NCBI RefSeq assembly: GCF_023898315.1
Contig: NC_064616.1
Coordinates: 703,915,389-703,979,388, forward strand
Source of the DNA: Schistocerca nitens
Taxonomy: Eukaryota; Arthropoda; Insecta; Orthoptera; Acrididae
Direction of reading: 5' to 3'
Length of the DNA stretch: 64,000 nucleotides
This document shows, piece by piece, positions 53,194 to 64,000 of the stretch. Under the pieces are notes generated by a model. That model worked only from the letters and a program-made list of their open reading frames with translations. It had not been told where the DNA came from and made no database searches. Position numbers and translations under genes: made by a program. Within the stretch, counting starts at the first letter, position 1, and each line of letters opens with the position of its first letter.

Positions 53194-53197
<4 letters not shown>

Positions 53198-53282
53198 CTG
53201 AAGTTAAAAAAAATTAAAAATAAAAAACTGTACAGATCAAAAGTATCTATTACATATGTTCACAGGTCACACAAGTATATCT

Positions 53283-53820
53283 GTACTACTACTTCTACAT
53301 ACATATTCTGCAAGCCACTATATGGTGCGTGGCGGAGGGAACTTTATACCATTATTAGTCATTTCGTCTCCTGTTCCATTCGCAAATAGAGCGAGGGAAA
53401 AACGACGTTTACATGCCTCTAGACGAGCCCTAATTTCTCTTATTTTCATGGTCCTCGCGCGAAATGTACGTTGGCGGCAACAGAATCCTCCTGCTATCAG
53501 CTCCAAATATCGGTTGCCTAAATTTTCTCAGTAGTGTTCCGCGATAAGAATGTCGTCCAGTACTCGACTGTGTCAAGCAGCACATTCGAAAATTTCGGAA
53601 TTGTTTTTCCTACTCGTCTACATTAACTCGCATTTCTCTACATTTAGAGCTAGCTGCCATTCATCACACCACCTAGAAATTTTGTCGAAGTTATTTTGTA
53701 TACTCCTACTGTCATTTAATAGTACCTTCACATACACCGCAACATCCTCGGCAGACAGACACAGATTGCTGTTCATCCTGTATGTCATATCGTTTATTTA
53801 TAATGAAATGGAAACGAGAC
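53283..53820 (-). pseudogene. LINE-13, CR1-like RT end to 3' terminus
   Basis: Minus strand: NSNLCLSAEDVAVYVKVL (about 53700-53770, FADD changed to SAED), FDKISRWCDEWQLALNVEKC-like (about 53630-53690), ELIAGGFCCRQRTF, then TMKIREIRARLEACKRRFSL and a WLAEYV-like end (53318-53460). It ends at tctacatacat (53295). Same family as LINE-11 and LINE-5. Confidence 0.82.
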
Positions 53821-53834
53821 AGATGGAAAAAAGA

Positions 53835-54165
53835 AAGTGAACCTTTTATATTTATTTTAAAATGAATGGCCATAACTGTTAATACATTTTTCCCAATTTG
53901 AGACAAGACGGCCAATGCCTTCATGGGAAAATGTTTGCGGTTGCCAAAGGAACCATGATCGTACACAGGCGTCCAGCTCTTCGTCCGAAGCAAATCACTG
54001 ACCATGAATGTCACTCTTCAGGGCTCCAAAACACGGAAGTCGCATGGGGAGAGATCGGAACTGTATGGAGGATGTGCTAGGGCTTCCCAGAGAAATTTCT
54101 GCATTGTAGTCTGAACAACATTGGTAAAATGTGGGCACGCATTATCCTGAAACAAAATGATAGCA
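53835..54165 (-). pseudogene. Mariner/Tc1-group transposase C-terminus, minus copy
   Basis: Minus strand in changing frames: NACPHFTNVVQTTM-like (about 54120-54155), HPPYSSDLSPCDF-like (about 54040-54080), a GALK remnant, then HGSFGNRKHFPMKALAVLSQ (about 53890-53950). The HPPYSPDLSPCD block places it in the mariner-like group with C-terminal DDE. It faces the plus copy at 54200-54600. Confidence 0.65.
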
Positions 54166-54199
54166 TCTGTCAACATTTGGATTTGGAGGTGCGCTTCAA

Positions 54200-54600
54200 T
54201 TAACGCTCATCATTTCGTGCCTATTTTGCAAAAACTGAAGCGCGTTATAAAGTCCAAACGGCCAGCAACATTGACGGACGGCATAATTTGTTTCAGGATA
54301 AGGTCCCGCCCACATATCGCCAAGGTTGTTTGGAGCACGCTGAAAAGTCTCGTTGGAATCCATTACACATCCTCCGTACAATTCAGATCTCTCCCCATGC
54401 GATTTCCATATTTTTGGAGCCCTGAAGAAGACATTCATGGCCGTCGATTTGCTTCGGCCGACGATTTGCACGCCTGGGTACCATCATAGTTCCACTGGCA
54501 ACCGCAAACATCTTTCCACGAAGCGATCTCGTCGCAGAGTGTGACAAGTTTATTAACATTTATGACGATTACTTTCGAAATAATTATTTCTTATCTACCT
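54200..54600 (+). pseudogene. Mariner/Tc1-group transposase C-terminus, plus copy
   Basis: Plus strand: SRPHIAKVVWSTLKSLV (54301-54352), then in another frame THPPYNSDLSPCDFHIFGAL (about 54365-54424), GRRFASADDLHAWV, and STGNRKHLSTKRSRRRV. It is followed by INIYDDYF-like and 3' sequence resembling the outer end of the minus copy. Together the two form an inverted pair separated by about 100 bp. Confidence 0.72.
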
Positions 54601-54639
54601 ACCTAGTTTCCATTTGACCTGTCCTTACATTGAGAGAAC

Positions 54640-54770
54640 GAGAGTGATCCTTCTTCACTTCCCTGGGGCACGCCTGAAGATGCCAGTGTCTCTAATGAAC
54701 GGTCGCCGTCGAGGATAACGCTGCGGGTTTTTTTGCTTTTTCGCAAGCCAACATTTAATTCATCCTTAAC
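54640..54770 (-). pseudogene. LINE-14, short RT fragment
   Basis: The minus strand reads VILDGDRSLETLASSGVPQG (about 54670-54735), the RT block preceding the YxDD region in the CR1-like group. Only this block is recognisable. Confidence 0.65.
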
Positions 54771-55620
54771 CTTCAATTCCTAATGCAACGCTACAAAATA
54801 TATTACATAAATATGGCTAATGTGTATTTTGGCTTATATGTATTTTTTCAAAAAATGTTTACTACGACCGTTTATTAACGAACGTAGTAATTATACGTTT
54901 TTCCTAATGCTTAATAATCCCGGATATAGATGTTTAAAAGATTTCATCGAAGGTCAAAAATGCCTTAGTTGAAGTTACTGCAATCTCCAATGTATCCATA
55001 ACATAAAAAGAGCCACCGTTCTTTGAACATTAAAAGAAAATATCAATCTTACCTGGTGACGACCACATAATCTGCAGCAATAATCGAGAAGAGGGCGAGC
55101 AAGCGTAGTGTGAACAGCTTATCTAGTGGACTTGTTGCACCTTATTTTTCAGCCAATAAACCGTAGCCTTTAGTTCGCCTTCCCTACAACGTTTTCTGTA
55201 TTATCGTTCCGAAGATACACCGGTCGGCAACATACTCATAAAATATAAATAAAATGAAAAACAGTTGATTACATGACACAGTAACCCCAGCCCATCATAG
55301 CTAGCGAGTCCTAGAGTATGCACACGCAGTAAGTTACTACGCTCAACAGTATCCAACACGAGGCTGAGTGGAAATACGCTTTTACACGTTGGAGTCACTC
55401 AACGAAGTTTTGGAGTAATCAGTACAGAATACCTACATGTCCAACAGAGCTTTCACTGAAAGCTTGGCGGACAATTACGAGCTAAGAAGCTACATGATTA
55501 CGGCGAGAGATTTACCACGCTAGCCTGCCTGTCTTATTAAAATTACACGAAAACTTAGCGCTGAAAGAAAATATACTGTAATACCGAACATCGTATGCAT
55601 TTCGACGGTATAGCGTTATT
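54771..55620. other. Unassigned sequence
   Basis: AT-rich. No motif or repeat recognised. Confidence 0.4.
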
Positions 55621-56046
55621 TCACAGTAGAGGCAATAACATAAATGGAAGTCTGTTCCTTTCACATGCGAATGGAATAACGAAAGAACACGCATTCAGTC
55701 GAAGCTGAAAGAGAAGGCTGTGCAGTTGCTGAATATAAAAGGGGTCTCCTATAAACGTCGCGTTTCCGCTCGATATGTAGCTATAACACGAAATCGTCGG
55801 CAGAAAAAGGGCAGTCTCGTAACCTAATATAGCGCAGCATCCGCGAAGTGCATCGAGCGTAGGCGGGGTGGTGGCGGCGGCAGCGGCAGCAGGTGACCTC
55901 GCGTGAGCGGCCCGCGTGGGCGTCCCGGCGTCGTGGGCGGCGTAGGCGGCAGCGCCAGGCGGCGCGCTTATTGACTGCACACCGGTCGCCGTCCCCAGCC
56001 CAGCCCGCTCGTGCACCTCCTCAATGGACGCGCGGTCGATAGCCAT
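55621..56046 (-). CDS. Hypothetical protein frame / possible first exon of a host gene
   Basis: Open for 141 codons on the minus strand from ATG at 56046, whose context is gtgaatggct. The first 65 or so codons lie in a sharply GC-rich block (55855-56046) and read MAIDRASIEEVHERAGLGTA then an Ala/Pro/Thr-rich stretch with a run of Ala; the remainder is AT-rich and unlike it. This could be a first coding exon followed by intron (a ggttacga near 55830 is a poor donor). It could equally be a chance frame in GC-rich DNA. No domain recognised. Confidence 0.28.
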   Translation of the reverse strand: MAIDRASIEEVHERAGLGTATGVQSISAPPGAAAYAAHDAGTPTRAAHARSPAAAAAATTPPTLDALRGCCAILGYETALFLPTISCYSYISSGNATFIGDPFYIQQLHSLLFQLRLNACSFVIPFACERNRLPFMLLPLL

Positions 56047-56202
56047 TCACAAAGAGACGCCCCAGCTGACACCCAACCGTCACAATGACCTTTCCGCGGC
56101 TATGCCGTGACTGTTCCCCCACTCCAAGGGCCGCCTTTTAGATCCAAATTCTCGTGAAGTGACGGACTGACATTCAAACACAAGGCAAGATTCGACCCTT
56201 CT

Positions 56203-56206
<4 letters not shown>

Positions 56207-56273
<67 letters not shown>

Positions 56274-56296
56274 ACAGAGAGAGAGAGAGAGAGAGC
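56207..56296. repeat. Compound (TC)n-(AC)n-(AG)n microsatellite
   Basis: A tc run (56207-56240), an ac run (56240-56276) and an ag run (56277-56296). The tc and ag runs can pair with each other, giving a hairpin with a ca loop. Confidence 0.96.
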
Positions 56297-56299
56297 AGT

Positions 56300-57053
56300 A
56301 AGGACTGGCAGTAAGCAGTCTTCAAAGGAAGGAACATGCTAACAAAAATGTTGCGAAACCACCACTGCATATATCCGCGTTTCGAGGCTGGATTAATAAA
56401 AAAATATAAAGAAAGTTCTGATGATGGTTTTAATGCTTCAGGTTTTCTAAAGAGTCTACACTCATTTGAGTACAATGCACAAATCCATCATACAACCATG
56501 TGAAACTTCTGAGGGAAGTTGTTAACTCTTACTTCACGTTTGCCTGAATGTCGGTTTGTCGCTTAAGCGTTGAGCCTTCATAACTTCTGCTTCGTATCGG
56601 TAACACCAAATCTCGTAAGCCGTCACGATTTTTTCCAGGAAAGAATTGTCCGTTTTGCATTTCAGTCAAGTCGCGACAGACATCCAAGAGTCATTTCTGT
56701 TCGGGACTCAAGGTCTGCGAGACAAACTTTGCAAACACTTTTCTCTTTTTCAGAACTACTATTCACCACCACCACCACCACCACCACCACCACCACCACC
56801 ACCTACATGATTACACTGGAGCTCAGAATTAACCACCTTCAAGCTACTTCTCGAAACAGCACATTTTAATGATACACTTCTCTAAGTGCCCTAACACGGT
56901 CATCGTACAGAGACACAAACGTAATATATAAAAATCACTAAAATGAATTTGTATACCAGACAACCGAATGATCGTGACATCTTGGAATATGCAGAATTAC
57001 GTTAGAACAAGAAGAAAGCACAGGTAGCTGGATTGGGGGCCGTGGTGTACTTA
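56300..57053. other. Unassigned, with (CAC)n tract
   Basis: A trinucleotide tract (cac)n spans 56764-56802. No gene motif; the 99-codon plus frame 56570-56869 crosses the tract. Confidence 0.45.
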
Positions 57054-57425
57054 AAAAAACTCATCATTTCCTTTGGGCCTTTGTCCCGCTTCAACGCGAG
57101 GTCGGCCGTGTTACTACTGATTTGGCAATGTTAGTGGAAGACGGTGGCCGGATGCCCTTTCTGCCGCCACCCCAAACCCACGGGACAGAATTAGTGTACC
57201 CAGCTGTCTGCGTCTAGTGTAAACCATGAAATAGTGCGAACGTTTTCTAATGTCTGCGAGTCGTGTCACTGAGGCGGAACGTGGGGACCAGCCCGGTATT
57301 CACCTAGCGGGATTTGGGAAACCTCCTAAAAACCACATCCGCCGGGCGGATTCGATCCGGAGCCGGCGTGCCTACCCAGAGTCCAGGAAGCAGTGCATTT
57401 AGCGATCTCGGCTACCCTGGCGGAT
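57054..57425 (-). mobile_element. Long tRNA-headed SINE, family G
   Basis: On the minus strand the head gccagggtagccgagatcgc has an A-box-like start and B box gatcgaatccgcc. Then come ggtttttaggaggtttccca, a tactatttcatggttt-type block and a gtggcggcagaaagggcatc block, ending near gatgagtttttt. The duplication gtggtgtactta (57042-57053) / gtgatgtactta (57426-57437) has one mismatch. At 372 bp it is longer than the other SINEs here. Confidence 0.85.
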
Positions 57426-57437
57426 GTGATGTACTTA

Positions 57438-59689
57438 GAAACTACACAACCAATATGAAGTCAATTTGCACCCTTACTTTTTGAAGGCACATGTAATTTT
57501 TTCGCAATGCGAACCTGAAAAGAAAATTGAAGTACATTTAGCATTTTCGTTTGCTACTTTAGGCCGCCAATTTTGATTGTTAGAAAGTTTCTTCCCTACA
57601 TTATGCACAAATTTTTCAGAGTAGTCGTTAGCCAATCCAGTTTCTATGATGATATATATTTCTCTGATCAAATTCGCACTATTATGGTCTAACCTAGCTA
57701 GTCCCTTAAACAATGCAAGGTAATAAGAACGTTTATGAGCTGATAGAGCTCATACGGCATACTCTGTCCTTTAATTAGTAATCGAAAAAACATTTTAAGA
57801 CAAATCCAGTTGATTTTGTACGCCGATGTGTTCCTTTGAACGAGACGTGGGTCCACCACTGCACACTAGGAAAGAAACGGCAGTCAATGCAATTGGTGGA
57901 GCATGGTGGTCTTACACCACAGTAAGCGAATTTGATTTCTAGTACGTGAAAGCTAGGACCAGTGTTTTATGGTCTGTAGAATATATTCTTCTTATTGCTT
58001 CACAAAACACGAAGCCATAACCAGCAAATACAAAACCTTCTAGATCAACTGATTTTTTTTAAAAAAATGCGCATGAAGAGGCCAGGATTGAAAAAAAAAT
58101 TCATCATAACAATGGAAATATCTTTGGCAGTGGGCAAACTGAGATGTGAAGTACTGATAATTGGAACATATATCCCACTCACTACGTTTGGCAGGGGGCA
58201 GGGAAGGCAGAGATGCGTTTGCGCGGAAAATGGTACCCTACGGTCTTTTGCGCTAAAAGGAATCAGTTAGCAATGAATAAAATCCAGAATACTTACTCTA
58301 GAAACCTTACAAGTTATTCCAATTTGGGGCCTATTTAAACACAGTAACCGGTGCTAATTCCGAAAAGGTTCAAATGCCTCTGAACACTATAGGACTTAAG
58401 TAATACTGTTTTAATGGCCGTGCCATCGTCCAGAAGTAATGCAGATCACAGGAATGCCCGACGTCTTTTGGAGCGGTACAAAATCCAATGTCATGGGACT
58501 AAAGAGTAGCTACAGAAAGTATTATGGAACAATGAGACATAGCATGTTATGGTTCTCAACTTGGCGCAAGTCTAGCTAAAGGTACTAACATGCATGAGTT
58601 GTAACCAAGGTGAAAGCCTGTGGTGGTGGTGGTATTATAGTTACGTACTGTCTACAATCTCATCACTGATTTCGTCGATAGCGAAAGGAACCCAAATCAT
58701 TATAAAAACTACTTACGTAATACCAGCACGATAATGTTCGCGTCCACAAATCAAGGACTATTCTGTCTTCGTTCGAAGTAGTTCTTTGTGATTTCTTGGA
58801 CAGCCCTACTCATCTCCCCGCCCCGAATATCACAGATTGTGTGACAGATCAATTTGTCTGCAAACTCCAAAACCACTGACAGTGAGAAAGAACCATTCAA
58901 CTACTTTGCAGAGAATATGATGTATGCGGTTAGCTGAAAATGAGTGCCGGGTTGGGACTCGGAACGGGAAGTACGCTGCCAACTGTGCTACCAGAAGACG
59001 TCTCCACAAAATAGTCAGCGCTTAAACTTCATTCTAGGTTTCTTCCGTCACTTGGGTGGGGCTGCGGAGAAGCCGACCTCTCACTATGCGCTCTCCACTT
59101 GTGCTACTCTACAAATTCCGATGACAAATATGTCTGTAACTAGGCAACTGTCTAATTGATGACAAAATGCACGTTGCGCCTTAACAAATTCGTGAAATTT
59201 TGAAAAACTGCAGCACGTAGAACGGTCGTTTATACCGTGCCGTCCACTTTCGCGCAGACCAACAATAATGTCACAATACAGCGTTCATGTTCACTGATGC
59301 TAGTTTGCGATTATTGAAGATCAGAAACTGCGAAAAATTCTCTGTCCAGTAATGTTGACACACTTTTTCCGTCTCTTGTAGTTCACAATAAATTGTGTTT
59401 TGATATCCACTTCGTTTTGAACCGCAGGCATAATCGACTGCCCGAAAAGCCTTGTAGCAATGCGCGTATGAAGTAAAAGGAGTATAAAATTAGCGTCACT
59501 TGCGAAATAGAAATTCAAAAAACAGATGTGAACGTAAATCCACTGTAACAGATGTCCGAAAGAAAAGACATACCACATTCATATAAATGATTCGCCTCGA
59601 TGGGAAATGCATTAAGCAACTTCAGTGCGGATGTACAATTACACCTCACCTCCTGCGGCAATCAGGAACTAGAGGGCACAGAGGAAATG
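57438..59689. other. Mostly unassigned; two small SINE remnants
   Basis: 58363-58402 is a diverged piece of the family-A SINE tail in minus orientation (ggttcaaatgcctctgaaca). 58936-59030 resembles a minus-orientation tRNA-like repeat (gagtgccgggttgggactcg, then a degenerate A box). The rest shows no recognised gene. A (tgg)n run of five repeats lies near 58620. Confidence 0.45.
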
Positions 59690-59955
59690 GACGGGGATTG
59701 CCGACAGGTGGTGCTGGATGGGAAAGTGGATTGGCCAAGAGGTGTGGCGAGGTAGTCCGCGAAAGTGCGATAATCACTGTGTCCAGGTGGTGCAGTGGTT
59801 AACGCAACAACCTAGTATGCAGGATATACCATATTCGAATCCCTGCCCAGCACACATTTTCACTCGTCACCGCTGATGCCGCACCCAGTCCTGATATAAC
59901 TGATATCAATAGTTCCTTTACTTACCTTTCCCTTTCCTCCCTCTCCCTTCACCTT
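59690..59955 (+). repeat. tRNA-like repeat/SINE, family F-like, copy 2
   Basis: tgtccaggtggtgcagtggt (A box tggtgcagtgg) and B-box-like attcgaatccc (59832-59842), then cccagcacacattttcactc. The layout matches the copy at 45690-45960, with a different A-box stem. Not a functional tRNA. Confidence 0.7.
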
Positions 59956-59966
59956 CAGTTTATATA

Positions 59967-61205
59967 CACTATGTGTTCAAAAGTAACCGGACACCCCAAA
60001 AACATAAGTTTTTCATATTAGGTGCATTGTGCTGCCAGGTACTCCATACCAGCGACCTCAGTAGCCATTAGACATCGTAAGAGAGCAGAATGAGGCGCTC
60101 CTAAGAACTCACGGACTTCGAACGTGATCACGTGATTAGGTGTCACTTGTGTTGCATGTCCGTAACGCGAGATTTCCACACTCCTAAACATCCCTAGGTC
60201 CACTGTTTCCGATGTGATAGTGGAGTGGAAATCTGAAGGACACGTACAGCGCACAAGCGTACAGGTCCACTTTGTCTGTTGACTGACAGAGACCGCCGAT
60301 AGTTGAAGAGGGTCGTATTGTGTAATACGCAGACATCTACCCAGACCATTAGACAGGAATTCCAAAGCTGCATCAGAATCCACTCCAAGTACTATGACAG
60401 GTGGGATGCGGGAGGTGAGAAACTTTGATTTCATGGTGGAGCGGCTACTCATAAGCCACACATCACGCCCGTAAATGCCAAACGGCTCCTCGCTTGGTGT
60501 AAGGAGCGTAAACATTGGGCGATTGAACAGTGGAAAAACGTTGTGTGGAGTGACGAATCACGGTACACAATGTGGCGATCCGATGGCGGGGTGTGGGTAT
60601 GGCGAATGCCTGGTGAACGTCCTCTGCCAACGCGTGTAATGCCAACGGTAAAATTCAGAGGCGGTGGTGTTATAGTATGGTCGTGTTTTTCATGGCGGGG
60701 GCTTGCACTCCTTGTTGTTTTGCGTGGGACTATCACAGCACAGGCCCACACTGATTTTTAAGCACCTTCTTGCATCCTACTGTTGAAGAGCTATTCGGGG
60801 ATGGCAGTTGCACCTTTCAACACGATCGAGCACCTGTTCATAATGCATGGCCTGTGGCGGAGTGGTTACACGACAATAACATAGCTGTAACGGACTGGCC
60901 TGCACAGAGTCCTGACCTGAATCCTACAGAACACCTTTGGGATATTTTGGAACGCCGACTTCGTACCAGGCCTCACTGACCGACATAGATACCTCTCCTC
61001 AGTGCAGCACTCCGTGAAGAATGGGCTGCCATTCCCCAAGAAACCTTCTGTCACCTGATTGAGCGTATGCCTCCGAGAATGGAAGTTGTCATCAAGGCTA
61101 AGGGTGGGCCAACACCATACTGAATTCCAGCATTACCGATGGAGGGCGGCACGAGCTTGTAAGTCATTTTCAGGCAGGTGTCCAGATACTTTTGATCACA
61201 TGGTG
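59967..61205 (+). mobile_element. Tc1-like DNA transposon 5, full length
   Basis: The ends cactatgtgttcaaaagtaa and mirrored cttttgatcacatggtgta are flanked by TA (59965-59966 and 61206-61207). Length is 1,239 bp. The plus-strand transposase is broken. Confidence 0.92.
60090..61123 (+). pseudogene. Tc1-like transposase 5, broken
   Basis: The start at 60090 (MRRS, then an early stop) is followed by ELTDFERDHVIRCH (60105-60146). An IPRSTVSDVIVEW helix-turn-helix block lies near 60190. VWSDESRYTMWRSDGGVWVW (60543-60602, with catalytic Asp) and GGGVIVWSCFS follow. A frame change leads to CTFQHDRAPVHNAWP, DWPAQSPDLNPTEHLWD (60806-60944) with 34 residues between Asp and Glu, as in classical Tc1. 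Then LREEWAAIPQ and a GGPTPY-stop end at 61123. Confidence 0.9.
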
Positions 61206-61214
61206 TAGTATGAT

Positions 61215-62335
61215 TCCTCTATTCCCGCAAGAGGTTCGGATCCTATTGTGCGTATGCACTGAGGATACCACAGGAGTCATGCTTACAAACATACTGTTTA
61301 TGTGTGGCTTCTGTTCTGTCGGATATGTCCGACAGGACAGACATGATGTCATTTGATGTCTCCTGAGTAACGAAACCATCAGGGATGTTTCAACCCTTCC
61401 GAAGATGCCCAAGGCGACTGTTGGTCGTGTGATTGTGAAGTGGAAACCAGAACGAACAGCTAAATCTAGACCAGGCAAACCTCGTGTACTGACGGACAGG
61501 GACCAACGAAGATTGCGAAGGGTGGTTTTAAAATGCCACATGAAATCAATGGTAGAAATTTTTCGTGAGTTCCAAACTGCTACCAGCAGTCCAGCTAGCA
61601 CAATGACTGTGCATCGAAGTCTAAATAGAATGGGGTGCAATGGTCGTGCAGCTGCTCATAAGGCATACATTTCTTTAGTCAATGATAAGCGACGCTTGAG
61701 GTAGTGTAAATAGCCACACCACTAAACAGTGTATGGCTGCAAATAAGTCGTTTGGAGTGATGAATCACGCTATACCCTGTGGTAATCGGACTGAAGTGTA
61801 TGGGTTTGGCGAATGCCTGGAAAGCTTTATCTTGCCATCATGTGTAATACAAACGGTGAAGAACAGAAGAGGTGGTGTTACAGTATGGGGATGTTTTTCG
61901 TAGTTAGGGTGTGGGTTCATTATTGGGCTCAAGGAAAACTCAATGTGGACGGATATGAACACATTTTACACAACTGAGTACAGTAGATGAACAGTTCAAA
62001 GACGATGATTGATCGTTTCCGCACGACAATGAACCCTGTCAGAGCAGCATCTGTGAGGCAATGGTTTGTGGAAACCAACTTTCCAGAAATTGGACTGACA
62101 GATTGATCTGCCCATAGTCTCGACCTGAGCACAATGGAATACCTGTGACGTTAGTTGGTACGTCGATTTCGCTTCGGACCCCAGCGTCTTACTTCCCTAC
62201 CTTCACTACTGTGGGTCCTTTAGGAAGAATGAGCTGCCACTCCTCCACAGACATTAAAGACCCCTCATAGAAAGTGTCCGTAAGTCACTAGCGTTGACTG
62301 CCAGTTTGCCACTAACACCTTAGTTTTACGTATTC
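61215..62335 (+). pseudogene. Tc1-like transposase 6, broken
   Basis: The open N-terminal frame (61405-61704, 99 codons) has PKATVGRVIVKWK and GKPRVLTDRDQRRLRRVV, the second helix-turn-helix of the paired-like domain. Then VVWSDESRYTLW (61750-61785) precedes stops. VWVWRMPGK, a GVTVWG-like block, an FRTTMNPVRA stretch where DNAPxH is expected, and a LSTMEYL remnant of the LNPIEHLW block follow. Element ends were not identified. Confidence 0.8.
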
Positions 62336-64000
62336 CACAAAAAGTTCAAGAAAACTTTGTTTTTCAGCATTTGGTACATATACTACCCGAAAGCTTTATG
62401 GATCTAATGTGTGTAATAACACTTTTCAATTTTAACAAACTAAGTAAGGACATTCAAGCTATACCAGATAACTCTAGCGTTTTGTAAACCTTTAACGGTT
62501 CCGAACGAAGAAACTAATGAAATATAGTAGCATATTTGAAAGATCTTAACGAATGACCAATATTTAAGCACAATTCGGCGGCCTAATGCGAAACAATTAC
62601 GTCTTCGCGCAATTGCGTGCAAGCAGTGAACCGATTTTTGCAATAGCCGTTTAAAGGTATGACTTCATTTCGTTTTTCCTCCTGTGAAACTTAAATAAAA
62701 CGCCAGGTTTTAGCCGAAATTTTGTTTGACAAATATATTTTTCTGGTCGTACGGATCAGGTTTCAGATTCGTACTAAGATGTTTTCCGTATTTATCAGAA
62801 TAAACTCAAATTTTCTAATCTAATTGGTGGATTTCTTCATTGCTGTTCAGCGCATCAGCAATATACGAATAGGTCAAATAGATAAATAGGCGGAAAAGTG
62901 AGTCGTCGTCTCTAAGCAGTCGAGGGTTATGGTCGTTCAGTCAGTTATTTAGGGAACAGATGATAAATGTCGATGAGGGCATAAAGGTCTGAAGCAGGCA
63001 CTCGTCGAATACGGGTATATTATATTAACCACTGCATTGTGTAAGGATCGGGGTTACAATACACCACAGTGACCTCCTGAAGAACTTCGTACACATTTTA
63101 CGGAGAATAAGTCAGGAATACAAAAATTCGCTCAGAATAATCAAGATCATACCGGAAACCAAATGTTCTCCAAATTTTTTTAACGGCGGCGGAAAAACTT
63201 TCTCGCTTTCAGTTCTATTAGCTGGCTGCTTTGCAGAAAACTGCACTATTCAGCGGCAGGCGATAATATAATTTACATTATCACCTACGTACGCAGCGTC
63301 ACGGGCACAATTCTGAATTTTCTACCTAATCTAAAAATAATTAAGACATACACCTCCGAAAATGTACTATTTTCTATACTACCCGGAAATAATTTTCGGT
63401 AGCATCTGGAGTCTTCTCCGTGGTGTATGCAAATGCACAGTGTCCAGACAGCAGCCACGCCCATCTATCAGTCCGACGTTCTATACGTACATCACTGCCA
63501 TGTATCCTTCCCCATTTAGTGCATTTCATTTCATCATCATTTGAAAAGTGTCACTTAAGTGTGCGCTGCACACATCCAGTTGCTTTCAGCAGCCAGGTAA
63601 CGTTTGGACAACAGTGAGTGAGCTAATATGTTAAGTTCGCAAACAATGTGTTTCTACTAACAAGGTTGTAAGCGAAACCAAATGACCTCCCTACATAATG
63701 TGTTCGTGAAGAATTTACTGAAAAATATGAGGACTTTTGTGATCTGTCCCTGTAACCCGATAGCCATTCTGTTGCATGTCAAAACTCTGAACAAATAATA
63801 AACTTGCAGAAACAGAGACTGCTTTAGAGAAACAGTTTTCATTTTTCGTTGGGAATTGAAAGCGTGGACCTTTTAAATCGAGAGCGTTTCATGCTCTCGT
63901 TGATCTGATAGAATTACGAGGTACTGTAATCCATTTCCTGTAAACGGGAGGGGTGGGAGGGAGGGTAGTTGCGGAGCATCCAGCACTTACGGTCCGGCTG
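62336..64000. other. Unassigned AT-rich sequence to window end
   Basis: No transposon, SINE or coding motif recognised. The longest frames are about 65 codons and show no family resemblance. Confidence 0.45.

Noticed and set aside
61310..61340. Short palindrome ctgtcggatatgtccgacag as an operator-like site
   Set aside because: Arms of 8 bp at the edge of a transposon remnant are not enough to propose a binding site.
1..64000. CRISPR array, bacterial operon or plasmid features
   Set aside because: No regularly spaced direct repeats with unique spacers, no Shine-Dalgarno/operon structure. All recognised genes are eukaryotic transposon genes.

Overview
This window looks like non-genic DNA from a large, repeat-rich insect genome. 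It is most probably an orthopteran of the grasshopper/locust type. The basis is my recognition of several tRNA-headed SINE families that I associate with Schistocerca, plus CR1/Jockey-like LINEs and many Tc1/mariner elements. No database search was possible, so the organism is an inference. I see no rRNA, no functional tRNA, no CRISPR array and no intact host gene. One GC-rich open frame (55621-56046, minus) is the only candidate for a host exon, and it is weak.

Layout. 1-1.5 kb is unassigned. 1.5-4.4 kb holds a tRNA-bearing repeat unit split by a SINE, then a complete but decayed Tc1-like element (2003-3544), then a second Tc1 remnant split by a SINE. 4.4-7.0 kb is a CR1-like LINE interrupted by a 1.15-kb foldback element whose arms each carry a tRNA-like module. 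7.3-9.2 kb has two more LINE remnants and a GC-rich island. 9.8-11.3 kb is another full-length Tc1-like element with an insertion in its catalytic core. 12.7-13.9 kb has two internally deleted Tc1/mariner derivatives. 14.1-16 kb has a rearranged tRNA-bearing tandem repeat and LINE fragments. 16.9-21.1 kb is a nearly full-length LINE (esterase-like ORF1, endonuclease, reverse transcriptase) carrying three SINEs. 21-26 kb holds two other LINE types and microsatellites. 26-28.5 kb is empty of recognisable genes.

28.5-31.2 kb is LINE sequence flanking a 1.5-kb foldback. 31.2-36.6 kb is the most unusual part. Remnants of a Polinton/Maverick (adintovirus-like) element lie here: a PLA2-like/core-protein fragment and a chromodomain integrase, followed by a roughly 2.9-kb inverted duplication whose two arms both end in the C-terminus of protein-primed DNA polymerase B. 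38.1-41.4 kb is a LINE with two SINEs, one containing a perfect 33-bp hairpin. 41.7-43.9 kb is a minus-strand LINE split by a young, nearly intact Tc1-like element broken by one nonsense codon. 44-64 kb contains more SINEs, foldbacks, LINE tails, a long palindrome with a 14-bp target duplication, an inverted pair of mariner remnants, and two more Tc1-like elements.

None of this acts as a pathway. The elements are linked by history: SINEs depend on LINE machinery, MITE-like deletion derivatives depend on Tc1/mariner transposases, and the nesting order gives relative ages. Recurrent themes are (i) SINEs with interchangeable tRNA-like heads and 3' tails, and (ii) an excess of inverted duplications. 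Identities and percentages mentioned were judged by eye.
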